NCBI RefSeq assembly: GCF_032337115.1
Contig: NZ_JAVXZY010000007.1
Location: 1-64,000, forward strand
Direction of reading: 5' to 3'
Source: Roseateles_C aquae
GTDB taxonomy: Bacteria > Pseudomonadota > Gammaproteobacteria > Burkholderiales > Burkholderiaceae_C
DNA length: 64,000 nucleotides
Translations under genes and position numbers: made by a program
The notes under the pieces: model-generated
The model's database searches: none
The model's input: the letters and a program-made list of their open reading frames with translations, nothing else
What the model was told of the DNA's origin: nothing
Shown here: piece by piece, positions 43,633 to 52,902 of the stretch
Layout: the number at the start of each line of letters is the position of its first letter
Numbering within the stretch: position 1 is the stretch's first letter

Positions 43633-45306
43633 TTATTTCTTGTCGCGCAATTCACGGCGCAGGATTTTTCCGACCGGGGTCTTGGGCAGCTCGTCGCGGA
43701 ACTCGACGATCTTGGGCCGCTTGTAGCCGGTCAGATTGGCCTCGCAATAGGCGCGCACATCGGCTTCGGTCAGCGCCGGGTTCTTCTTGACGATGACGAC
43801 CTTGACGGCCTCGCCGGCCTTGTCGTCGGGCACACCGACGGCCGCCGCTTCGAGCACGCCGTCCATCTGCGTGAGCACATCCTCGACCTCGTTCGGATAG
43901 ACGTTGAAGCCGCTGACCAGAATCATGTCCTTCTTGCGGTCGACGATCTTGAAGTAGCCGCGCTCATCGACGATGCCGACATCGCCGGTGCGGAAGAAGC
44001 CATCGGCCGTCATCACCTTGGCAGTTTCGTCGGGCCGCTGCCAGTAGCCGGCCATCACCTGCGGGCCCTTGATGGCAATCTCGCCGGCCACGCCCATGGG
44101 CACTTCCTGGCCTTCATCATCCAGCAGCTTCAGCTCGGTGCTGGACATCGGCAGACCGATGGTGCCGCTGTAGGCGGTGCTGTCGGTCGGGTTGCAGGTG
44201 GCCACCGGCGAAGTTTCCGACAGGCCATAGCCCTCGACGATGGGGCAGCCGGTCTTCTCCAGCCAGAGCTTGGCCGTGGCCTGCTGCACCGCCATGCCTC
44301 CGCCCACCGAGATGACCAGATGACTCCAGTCGACGCTGCTGAACTCCTTGTGATTGGCCATGGCCATGAACAAGGTGTTGACCGCCGGCAGGCTGTGGAA
44401 GCGGTGCTGGGCCAGCTCCTTGAACACGCCGGGCAGATCGCGCGGATTGGGAATCAGCACATTGCAGCCGCCCATGTGCATGGACAGCATCATGTTCGTG
44501 GTGAAGCCGAAGATGTGATAGAGCGGCAGCGCGCAGATCGACACCACCTGCTCGCCGGCCGGCACCTTCTTCAGGGCCGGCTGGTACCAGGCCTCGGCCT
44601 GCATCACATTGGCGACCAGATTGCGATGCAATAGCACCGCGCCCTTGCTGACGCCCGTCGTGCCGCCGGTGTACTGCAGCACGGCGATATCGCTAGGCGC
44701 AACCTTGGGCGCCTTGTAGCTCATGCCGCGGCCGCGGCTCAGTGCCTCGTTGAAGCGCACAGCACCAGGCAGCTCGAAGGCCGGCACCAGCTTCTTGACC
44801 TTGCGCACCACATAGTTGACCAGCAGGCCCTTGGGGAAGCCCAACATATCGCCCATCGAGGCCAGCACCACATGCTTGGTCGGCACCTGGCCAATGACCT
44901 GCTGCAGCGTGGCCGCGAAGTTCTCGATGATGACGATGGCGCGTGCGCCAGCGTCCTTCAGCTGATGCTCCAGCTCACGCGGGGTATAGAGCGGATTGAC
45001 GTTGACGACCACATAGCCGGCACGCAGCACCGCCGCCACGGCGACCGGGTACTGCGGCACATTGGGCATCATCAGCGCGATGCGATCGCCCTTGTCCAGG
45101 CCCAGGCTCTGGAAGTAGGCGGCCAGGGCCCGCGACGCTTCATCGATCTGCGCGAAGCTGATCGAGCGGCCCATGATCTTGTAGGCCGGACGCTGAGGAA
45201 ACTTCTTGAACGCTGAATCCATCAGATCGACCAGCGACGGATATTGATCCGCGTTGATCTCGGCGGGCACGCCGGCGGGATAGTTCTTCAGCCAGATTTT
45301 CTCCAT
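43633..45306 (-). CDS. fadD: Long-chain fatty acid-CoA ligase
   Basis: The 557-residue AMP-forming enzyme activates fatty acids with CoA for beta-oxidation or lipid synthesis. The ATP/AMP motif YTGGTTGVSKGA, the A5-like GYGLSETSP, and the family-specific DRKKDMILVSGFNVYPNEVE are in place, with the catalytic Lys in the C-terminal KTPVGKILRRELR. Length agrees with FadD. Membrane-associated. Separate from the sensor kinase gene upstream by 83 bases. Confidence 0.92.
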   Translation of the reverse strand: MEKIWLKNYPAGVPAEINADQYPSLVDLMDSAFKKFPQRPAYKIMGRSISFAQIDEASRALAAYFQSLGLDKGDRIALMMPNVPQYPVAVAAVLRAGYVVVNVNPLYTPRELEHQLKDAGARAIVIIENFAATLQQVIGQVPTKHVVLASMGDMLGFPKGLLVNYVVRKVKKLVPAFELPGAVRFNEALSRGRGMSYKAPKVAPSDIAVLQYTGGTTGVSKGAVLLHRNLVANVMQAEAWYQPALKKVPAGEQVVSICALPLYHIFGFTTNMMLSMHMGGCNVLIPNPRDLPGVFKELAQHRFHSLPAVNTLFMAMANHKEFSSVDWSHLVISVGGGMAVQQATAKLWLEKTGCPIVEGYGLSETSPVATCNPTDSTAYSGTIGLPMSSTELKLLDDEGQEVPMGVAGEIAIKGPQVMAGYWQRPDETAKVMTADGFFRTGDVGIVDERGYFKIVDRKKDMILVSGFNVYPNEVEDVLTQMDGVLEAAAVGVPDDKAGEAVKVVIVKKNPALTEADVRAYCEANLTGYKRPKIVEFRDELPKTPVGKILRRELRDKK

Positions 45307-45389
45307 GATGTCTCCAATGCGCTGCTCCCATTCTCCCCGACGCCGACGGGGCCAGCATCAGGGGATTCGATAGCGATCGACAAGCGCTT

Positions 45390-47333
45390 CTAGAGAGGGC
45401 TCTCCAGGCCCTCCGGTGCTACGGCCTGCGCCTGCAGCGGCAGCAGCAAATGCAGCTCGGTGCCACCATCCTCGCCGCGGCACCAGCTGATGCTCGCGCC
45501 CAGGCGCTCGGCGCGTTTGCGCATATTGCGCAAGCCCTGACCCTCGCTGCCGGATGCGGGCAGGCCCTGGCCGTTATCGGCAATCGTCAAGCGCACGGCA
45601 CGGCCGTCGGCTTCGCAGCGGGTCGCCACACGCACCCGGCTGGCCTTGGCGTGGCGCAGCACATTGCTCAGCGCTTCCTGCACGATGCGCACCAGTTCGC
45701 GGCCCTGCGCGCCGAGCAAGCAGGGCAGCAGCGGCGTGTCGCCCACCTGCCAGTCCAGTTGCAGGCCAGCCGCCACCAGGCGCGGGCCGATGCGATGGCG
45801 GATATTGGCCAGCAACAAGCTCAGATCGCCATCATCTACCGAGAGTGCATCGACACTGAGCCGCATCTCGTCGATGCAGTCGTCCAGCACCGTGGCCATG
45901 GCCACGGCGTCCAGGCCCTGGGCCACGCTCAGCCGTGCCATCAAGAGCTGCGATCCCAGGCCATCATGCATTTCCTGCAGCAGACGCTCGCGCGCCTCGG
46001 CCGCATTGCGCAGCTGCTCGCTGCGCTGCAGCTCGGCAAAGCGCCGCTCCAGCTCGGCCGTGCGTTGTGCCAGCGCCAGCTCCAGCTGCTCGCGGGCCTG
46101 CGCCTGTGCGCGCAGCGAAAACACAAAGCGCCGCTGCAACACCCAGGCGGCCATCACGATCAGCGCGGCATAACCCGCCACATTCACGTCCATCACCGCA
46201 ACCCGCTTGGCGTCGACCAGCACAAAGTAGCTGACGTAGCACCAGGCCAGCACGGCCAGACCGACCGCGCAGGCACCGACGCCATTGACACAGCGCGCCC
46301 GCCGCCAGGCCGCGTAGATGGCCAGGCCCCAGGCCGTCAGCAGCACGATGGCGCGGCTGCCCAAGGCCCACCAGGGCCAGGGCTGGTCAAAATCGGTCCA
46401 GGCCAGGCCGCGCTGGGCGGCAATCAGATCGATGGGCAAGGCCAACACGGCAAAGCCCAGCGCCAGCCGCTGCGGCCACAGATGGCGCCAGCCCAGCAAC
46501 TTGGCGACCAGAAAGAGCATCAGCGCCTTGGCGATCACATCGGCGGCGTCGAGCAGCATGCGCCACCAGGGGGCCGGCAGCGGCGCCGTGCCAAACAGAT
46601 AGGGCGAGAGCAGCAGTGCGGCCAGGAGGCAGTAGATGCCGGTCACGCCGTTCAGCCATTCCTGGCGCAGCGCCAGCCACAGCAGCAGCATGAAGATGCC
46701 CAGCACCGCGCCGCTGATCGCCGTCAGCGCCCGCGCCGCCTGCCAGAGCCGGCGGCCGTCGTGCAGCTTGCGCATGCTGCTGCCCGGCCCCATGAGCACC
46801 GCCGACAGCGTGGCGCCCTCGAAGCTCGGCGGCGCCAGCCGCAGCGCCAGGCGGTGCGGCCCGGCACCGAGCAGGGCCGGCGGCACATTGACCAGCACAT
46901 CGCTGCTGCCCAGCAAGAGGCCGCGTTGCAGCATGTCGGTGTCGTCGCCGGTACTGGCCTGGGCCAGCAGCTGGCCATCGAGAAAGATGCTGACGCTGGG
47001 CCGGTGCTGCAGGCTGATCAGAAAGGGCTCGCTGGCCGCCGCCTTGAGGCTGAAATCGAGCAGGTACCAGCTCGGGCCGCTGAGCTCATCGGCATCCAGG
47101 CCCAGGGGCAGCGCCACCGCGCTGGCGGCGGCACCGTCAGGCGGCAGGCTCATCGCACCGAGCACCTGCCGCGCACTGGCCAGACGCAGCACATCGGCCG
47201 GCGCCGCCGTGCTGAAGCGCTGCGACAGCCCATGCACCGCAAGCAGCAGCAGCCACGGCCCCAGCAGCGCCAGCAGAAACTGCCGCCAGCGCAGCCAGCG
47301 TGGCAGCACGGGACTGGCGGCGGCAGCGCTCAT
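45390..47333 (-). CDS. Sensor histidine kinase with 7TM-DISM-like sensor, NarX/DesK type
   Basis: The 647-residue kinase has an N-terminal helix, an outer beta-rich domain (about 50-185) and seven hydrophobic segments (about 195-400). A coiled linker leads to a HisKA_3 domain with EMHDGLGSQLL (phospho-acceptor His456) and an ATPase domain with DNGQGLP and GQGLRNMRKRAE. This is the 7TM-DISM layout, whose outer domain often binds sugars. No response regulator is next to it. It starts 16 bases after pntB, so it is probably read with the transhydrogenase genes. Confidence 0.82.
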   Translation of the reverse strand: MSAAAASPVLPRWLRWRQFLLALLGPWLLLLAVHGLSQRFSTAAPADVLRLASARQVLGAMSLPPDGAAASAVALPLGLDADELSGPSWYLLDFSLKAAASEPFLISLQHRPSVSIFLDGQLLAQASTGDDTDMLQRGLLLGSSDVLVNVPPALLGAGPHRLALRLAPPSFEGATLSAVLMGPGSSMRKLHDGRRLWQAARALTAISGAVLGIFMLLLWLALRQEWLNGVTGIYCLLAALLLSPYLFGTAPLPAPWWRMLLDAADVIAKALMLFLVAKLLGWRHLWPQRLALGFAVLALPIDLIAAQRGLAWTDFDQPWPWWALGSRAIVLLTAWGLAIYAAWRRARCVNGVGACAVGLAVLAWCYVSYFVLVDAKRVAVMDVNVAGYAALIVMAAWVLQRRFVFSLRAQAQAREQLELALAQRTAELERRFAELQRSEQLRNAAEARERLLQEMHDGLGSQLLMARLSVAQGLDAVAMATVLDDCIDEMRLSVDALSVDDGDLSLLLANIRHRIGPRLVAAGLQLDWQVGDTPLLPCLLGAQGRELVRIVQEALSNVLRHAKASRVRVATRCEADGRAVRLTIADNGQGLPASGSEGQGLRNMRKRAERLGASISWCRGEDGGTELHLLLPLQAQAVAPEGLESPL

Positions 47334-47349
47334 CGCGAGACCGGGCGAA

Positions 47350-48774
47350 CTATTCGATCGCCTTGAGCATGTCCTCGACGACCTTCTTGGCGTCGCCGAA
47401 CACCATCATCGTCTTGTCCATATAGAACAGCTCATTGTCCAGGCCAGCATAGCCGGCGGCCATCGAGCGCTTGTTGACGATGATGGTCTTGGCCTTGTAG
47501 GCCTCCAGGATGGGCATGCCGTAGATCGCGCTGCCCTTCACATGGGCGGCCGGATTGACCACGTCATTGGCGCCCAGAATGATGGCCACATCGGCCTGGC
47601 CGAACTCGTTGTTGATGTCTTCCATCTCGAAGACCTGGTCGTAAGGCACCTCGGCCTCGGCCAGCAAGACGTTCATATGCCCCGGCATGCGGCCGGCCAC
47701 CGGATGGATGGCGTACTTGACGTTGACGCCCTTCTCGGTGAGCTTGGCCGCCAGTTCCTTGACCGCATGCTGCGCCCGCGCCACTGCCAGGCCATAGCCC
47801 GGCACGATGATCACACTCTCGGCATTGCCCATGATGAAGGCCGCATCGTCGGCGCTGCCACTCTTGACGTTGCGCTGCTGCTGCGCACCTTGCGCAGCCG
47901 TGCCGGCGTCGCCACCAAAGCCGCCGAGGATGACGTTGAAGAAGGAGCGGTTCATCGCCTTGCACATGATGTACGAGAGGATGGCGCCCGAGCTGCCGAC
48001 CAGCGAGCCGGCGATGATCAGCATCGAGTTGTTCAGCGAAAAGCCGATGCCGGCCGCCGCCCAGCCGGAATAGCTGTTCAGCATGGACACGACCACCGGC
48101 ATGTCGGCGCCGCCGATCGGGATGATGATCAGCACCCCCAGCACAAAGGCCAGCGCCAGCAGGATCAGGAACGCGCCCCAGCTCTCGGTGGCGGCAAAGA
48201 AGCCGCCCAGGCCCAGCGTCATCACGCCCAGCGCCAGGTTCAGCACATGCTGGCCGGCAAAGCTGACCGGTGCGCCTTGGAACAGGCGGAACTTGTACTT
48301 GCCACTGAGCTTGCCAAAGGCGATCACTGACCCGCTGAAGGTGATGGCGCCGATGGCCGCGCCGAGGAAGAGCTCGATGCGGTTGCCAACCGGAATCGGC
48401 GCGCCCTTGGCCGTGATGCCAAAGGCATAGGGCTCGGCCACGGCGGCAATCGCGATGAACACCGCCGCCAGGCCGATCATGCTGTGCATGAAGGCGACCA
48501 GCTCCGGCATCTTGGTCATCTCGACCTTCTTGGCCATATAGGTGCCCATGCCGCCGCCCAGCACCAGGCCGGCCAGCACATAGCTCAGGCCAAAGGCGTT
48601 GCCATGGGCCAGCTTGACGATCAGCGCCGCCGTCGTCAGCACGGCAATCGTCATGCCGGCCATGCCAAAGAGATTGCCGCGTATCGAGGTGGTCGGGTGC
48701 GACAGGCCCTTCAAGGCCTGGATGAAGCAGATGCTCGCAACGAGGTAGAGGAAGGTAACGAGGTTCAAACTCAT
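47350..48774 (-). CDS. pntB: Proton-translocating NAD(P) transhydrogenase subunit beta
   Basis: The 474-residue subunit has eight or nine membrane helices in the first 260 residues and a C-terminal NADP(H)-binding domain III with VPGYGLAVARAQH and GANDVVNPAA. It moves protons while transferring hydride between NADH and NADP. Its start overlaps the pntAB stop by four bases (ATGA-type). Confidence 0.94.
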   Translation of the reverse strand: MSLNLVTFLYLVASICFIQALKGLSHPTTSIRGNLFGMAGMTIAVLTTAALIVKLAHGNAFGLSYVLAGLVLGGGMGTYMAKKVEMTKMPELVAFMHSMIGLAAVFIAIAAVAEPYAFGITAKGAPIPVGNRIELFLGAAIGAITFSGSVIAFGKLSGKYKFRLFQGAPVSFAGQHVLNLALGVMTLGLGGFFAATESWGAFLILLALAFVLGVLIIIPIGGADMPVVVSMLNSYSGWAAAGIGFSLNNSMLIIAGSLVGSSGAILSYIMCKAMNRSFFNVILGGFGGDAGTAAQGAQQQRNVKSGSADDAAFIMGNAESVIIVPGYGLAVARAQHAVKELAAKLTEKGVNVKYAIHPVAGRMPGHMNVLLAEAEVPYDQVFEMEDINNEFGQADVAIILGANDVVNPAAHVKGSAIYGMPILEAYKAKTIIVNKRSMAAGYAGLDNELFYMDKTMMVFGDAKKVVEDMLKAIE

Positions 48775-49091
48775 TTCGCGGCCTCCCCGGTCGACTGCTT
48801 CTTTTCCTTTTTGCGGAACATCTCCAGCATCCGCCGCGTCACCAGGAAGCCGCCGAACACATTCACCGCCGCCAGCGCCACCGCCAGCGTGCCCATGAAC
48901 TTGCCGAGGTCGGTTTCGGTCAGCGCCGCGGCCAGCATGGCGCCGACGATGACGATGGCCGAGATCGCGTTGGTGACGGCCATCAGCGGCGTGTGCAGCG
49001 CCGGCGTCACGTTCCAGACCACGTGGTAGCCGACATAGATGGCCAGCACGAAGATGATCAGATTGATGAGGGTATGGTCAACGACTTCCAT
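48771..49091 (-). CDS. pntAB: Transhydrogenase subunit alpha part 2 (membrane domain)
   Basis: The 106-residue protein carries three or four helices with LAIYVGYHVVWNVTPALHTPLMAVTNAISAI, the signature of the membrane part of subunit alpha. In E. coli it is fused to the soluble NAD domain; here it is a separate gene two bases after pntAA, as in many alpha- and betaproteobacteria. Confidence 0.93.
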   Translation of the reverse strand: MEVVDHTLINLIIFVLAIYVGYHVVWNVTPALHTPLMAVTNAISAIVIVGAMLAAALTETDLGKFMGTLAVALAAVNVFGGFLVTRRMLEMFRKKEKKQSTGEAAK

Positions 49092-49093
49092 CG

Positions 49094-50224
<1,131 letters not shown>

Positions 50225-50259
50225 GAATCCCTCCTGGCCCGTCGGGCGATGGAATGAAT

Positions 50260-50323
50260 AAGGCTTGTGTGAAAAGGCTTGTATGACAAAGCTGAAGCCC
50301 AGCTTACACAATAGATGTGTCAA
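50260..50323. promoter_or_regulatory. Repeat-bearing divergent promoter region of pnt and nudix genes
   Basis: AAGGCTTGTGTGA (50260-50272) and AAGGCTTGTATGA (50274-50286) are direct repeats with one mismatch, 14 bases apart. Further on, ACACA and TGTGT form a small dyad (50306-50320). On the minus strand TTGACA (50323-50318) equals the -35 consensus, but I do not find a good -10 at 17 or 18 bases. The repeats are candidate binding sites for a regulator of the transhydrogenase operon. Confidence 0.4.
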
Positions 50324-50356
50324 TCGACACCCGTACAAGCGCGAAAGAGACAATTG

Positions 50357-50866
50357 ATGAAGCAAGAACGGTGGAAGCCTAGCGTCACGGTGGCCGCGGT
50401 GATCGAGCACGAGGGCCGCTTTCTGATGGTCGAGGAGGAGACCAGCGAGGGCCTGATGTTCAACCAGCCCGCCGGCCATCTGGACCCGGGCGAGTCGCCG
50501 CAGCAGGGTGTCGTCCGCGAAGCGCTGGAAGAAACCGCCCGGCATTTCGTGCCCGAGGCGCTGCTGGGCCTGTACATGGCACGCTTTCAGCGGCCAGCGC
50601 GGCAGGGTCGCGATCTAGAGGATGTCACCTATCTGCGCCTTGCTTTTTGCGGCTCGGTCGGTGAGCCGGTGCCGGGGCTGGCGTTGGACCAGGGCATTGT
50701 GCGCACGTTGTGGATGTCGGTTGAGGAGCTGCGCGCTTGCGCTGATCGGCATCGCAGTCCTTTGGTGATGCGTTGTGTGGAGGACTATCTGGCGGGGCGG
50801 CGGCTGCCATTGGAAGCGCTGGTGATCGATGGCTCTTTGTATGAGCCTTGGGTCAAGGGGGCTTGA
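50357..50866 (+). CDS. Nudix hydrolase (NudJ-like)
   Basis: The 169-residue protein contains an intact Nudix box, GHLDPGESPQQGVVREALEET, with the metal-binding R-E-x-x-E-E. It resembles NudJ, a phosphatase for thiamin pyrimidine and nucleoside diphosphates, which is encoded just before mnmA in many proteobacteria. Here mnmA also follows, but 782 bases away because a repeat element sits between them. ATG 50357 is the first Met at the conserved start. Confidence 0.85.
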   Translation: MKQERWKPSVTVAAVIEHEGRFLMVEEETSEGLMFNQPAGHLDPGESPQQGVVREALEETARHFVPEALLGLYMARFQRPARQGRDLEDVTYLRLAFCGSVGEPVPGLALDQGIVRTLWMSVEELRACADRHRSPLVMRCVEDYLAGRRLPLEALVIDGSLYEPWVKGA

Positions 50867-50908
50867 GTCGTCTGCTGGCTTCGTCGCATTGTTGATTGAG
50901 CAGCTATC

Positions 50909-50947
50909 CGCTGGTGGTCTTGCGGTTTGCGTGAGAGCCCGCCGGGA
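50909..50947 (+). repeat. Extra partial copy of the inverted-repeat arm
   Basis: This stretch, starting CGCTGGTGGTCTTG and ending GAGAGCCCGCCGGG, is nearly identical to the reverse complement of the outer part of the right arm (51526-51564). The true left arm with the same sequence begins about 60 bases later, so the outer end is duplicated here. Confidence 0.6.
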
Positions 50948-50968
50948 TTCCGCCGCTGCCATCGCTTG

Positions 50969-51203
50969 TGCCGCTACTCGCTGGCGGGGGTGTTTCTGTG
51001 ATGAGAGCCCGCCGGGTAGTCGCCCCGGCAGGGCGAGTAACTTTCTTCTGTCCGGCGACAGAAGAAAGTCACCAAAGAAGAACGCCTGAACGTGCGACTT
51101 TACTGAGCATGTTGCTCGCTCGCGCTCGAACCGAGGTAGCGACACAGGGGGCAGCTGATCACCGCCAAACGGCTACACCGCTGGTTCGGCATGCTGGGCT
51201 CTG
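50969..51203 (+). repeat. Left arm of a ~600-bp inverted-repeat element
   Basis: It matches the reverse complement of 51335-51575 over nearly its whole length, with small gaps and substitutions. The shared landmarks in order are GTGCCGCTACTCGCTGG, GAGAGCCCGCCGGG, GTCGCCCCGGCAGGGCGAG, a short hairpin, GGGGCAGCTGATCACCGC and GGTTCGGCATGCTGG. Inside it, 51040-51052 and 51057-51069 pair perfectly over 13 bases with a four-base loop. The hairpin with CTTTCTT and AAGAAAG is a repeat type I associate with Burkholderiales intergenic regions. Confidence 0.75.
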
Positions 51204-51254
51204 GAAAAAGACCGAATACCAAACAGCCGAAGACATCTGATGGCCCGACGCCAG

Positions 51255-51331
51255 GGCTGTTGGCTGTTGGCTGTTGGCTGTTGGCTGTTGGCTGTTGGCT
51301 GTTGGCTGTTGGCTGTTGGCTGTTGGCTGTT
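51255..51331 (+). repeat. Tandem repeat, eleven exact copies of GGCTGTT
   Basis: The heptamer repeats eleven times without interruption. It lies between the arms of the inverted-repeat element, nearly in its centre. On the minus strand one frame would read repeating N-S-Q-Q-P-T-A, but there is no gene evidence. Exact copies of a seven-base unit are prone to slippage, so the copy number likely varies between strains. Confidence 0.9.
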
Positions 51332-51334
51332 CTG

Positions 51335-51575
51335 CCAGAGACCAGCATGCCGAACCGACCGTTGAGCCGTCTAGCGGTGATCAGCTGCCCCTTCGTGCCT
51401 GTGCTTGCCTCGAGCGCTAGCGAGCGTGCCGCTCGGTTAAGTCGCACGTTTGCATTTGGGCTCTCTTCTTTGGTGACTTTCTTCTGAGCCAGCAGAAGAA
51501 AGTTACTCGCCCTGCCGGGGCGACAACCCGGCGGGCTCTCACGCAAACCACAAGACCACCAGCGAGTAGCGGCAC
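51335..51575 (-). repeat. Right arm of the ~600-bp inverted-repeat element
   Basis: Counterpart of 50969-51203 in reverse orientation. It holds its own hairpin (51476-51486 with 51493-51503, 11 bases). The arm ends 73 bases before the mnmA start, so it lies inside the likely mnmA leader or promoter region. Confidence 0.75.
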
Positions 51576-51648
51576 CCACAACCAGCCAAAACCCACCCAA
51601 AGCCAGCCCAAAAACAAGCCATCCCGCCCTGCGAGACAATCCCACCCC

Positions 51649-52809
51649 ATGAACCCCGAGAAGAAACACCGTGTCGTCGTCGGCCTGTCCGGCGGCGTCG
51701 ATTCTGCTGTGACCGCGTGGCTGCTCAAGCAGCAAGGGCATGAGGTCGTCGGCATCTTCATGAAGAACTGGGAAGACGATGACGACAGCGAGTACTGCTC
51801 GTCCAACATCGACTTTGTCGACGCCGCGGCGGTCGCCGATGTCATCGGCATCGAGATCGAACACGTCAACTTCGCGGCCGACTACAAAGACCGCGTCTTC
51901 GCCGCCTTCCTGAAGGAATACCAGGCCGGCCGCACGCCCAACCCCGATGTGCTGTGCAATGCCGAGATCAAGTTCAAGGCCTTTCTCGACCATGCGATGC
52001 GCCTGGGCGCCGAAAAGATCGCCACCGGGCATTACGCCAGAGTCCGTGAACTCGATGGGCAGTTCCAGCTGCTCAAGGGGCTGGACCCGCTGAAGGACCA
52101 GAGCTACTTCCTGCACCGTCTCAACCAGGCCCAGCTGGCCAAGACGCTGTTCCCGGTTGGCGATCTGCCCAAGACCGAGGTGCGCCGCCTGGCCGAGGAA
52201 ATCGGCCTGCCCAATGCGAAGAAAAAGGATTCGACCGGCATCTGCTTCATCGGCGAGCGGCCCTTCCGCGAGTTCCTGAACCGCTACCTGGCCCACCAGC
52301 CCGGGCCGATCAAGGACGAGCGCGGCCGCAAGCTGGGCGAGCATGTCGGCCTGTCCTTCTACACGCTGGGGCAGCGCCAGGGCCTGGGCATCGGCGGGGT
52401 CAAGGAGAAAGGCTCACCATCCAAGGAGGCGACACGCGACCGCGCGTCGCCGGGCGGTGGCTATCACGCGCCCTGGTTCGTCGCCAGAAAAGACATGCAG
52501 GCCAACACGCTCTACGTCGTGCAGGGCCACGATCACCCCTGGCTGCAAAGCCACAGCCTGATTGCCGACGATCTGTCCTGGACCGGCAGCACGCCCAGCT
52601 TCGGCGGCTTTGGCGCCAAGACCCGCTACCGCCAGGCCGATGCCGCCTGCGCCTGCCATCCCGACACGCCGGCCGCCGGCCAGATCCGGCTCGACTTTGC
52701 CCAGCCGCAGTGGGCGGTGACGCCGGGCCAGAGCGCCGTGCTCTACGACGGCGAGGTCTGCCTGGGCGGTGGCGTGATCGCCGCGGCGATGGCCGAGGTG
52801 CCGACATGA
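51649..52809 (+). CDS. mnmA: tRNA-specific 2-thiouridylase MnmA
   Basis: The 386-residue enzyme adds sulphur to U34 of tRNAs for Lys, Glu and Gln. The PP-loop SGGVDS is at 14-19. The two catalytic Cys are Cys103 in VLCNAEIKF and Cys199 in STGICFIGE. The C-terminal beta-barrels follow, with a segment of about 25 residues after GIGGVKEKG that is longer than in E. coli. The cytosolic protein is core; its distance from the nudix gene is unusual. Confidence 0.94.
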   Translation: MNPEKKHRVVVGLSGGVDSAVTAWLLKQQGHEVVGIFMKNWEDDDDSEYCSSNIDFVDAAAVADVIGIEIEHVNFAADYKDRVFAAFLKEYQAGRTPNPDVLCNAEIKFKAFLDHAMRLGAEKIATGHYARVRELDGQFQLLKGLDPLKDQSYFLHRLNQAQLAKTLFPVGDLPKTEVRRLAEEIGLPNAKKKDSTGICFIGERPFREFLNRYLAHQPGPIKDERGRKLGEHVGLSFYTLGQRQGLGIGGVKEKGSPSKEATRDRASPGGGYHAPWFVARKDMQANTLYVVQGHDHPWLQSHSLIADDLSWTGSTPSFGGFGAKTRYRQADAACACHPDTPAAGQIRLDFAQPQWAVTPGQSAVLYDGEVCLGGGVIAAAMAEVPT

Positions 52810-52902
52810 TGCTGGCCCCGCGGCTGAGGGGTGGCATGACCTCGGGCACGTCAGCGCAGGGCCGCACTGTGGCACCCTGCCGACTTTGCTGAGACCACCC
52901 GT

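Noticed and set aside
50969..51575. CRISPR array
   Set aside because: The only regular repeat is a seven-base unit without spacers, and no cas gene is present.
51100..52344. Long minus-strand frame with repeated Asn-Ser-Gln-Gln-Pro-Thr-Ala
   Set aside because: It runs through mnmA in antisense and through the repeat arms. The repeat arises from the heptamer GGCTGTT, not from a selected protein.
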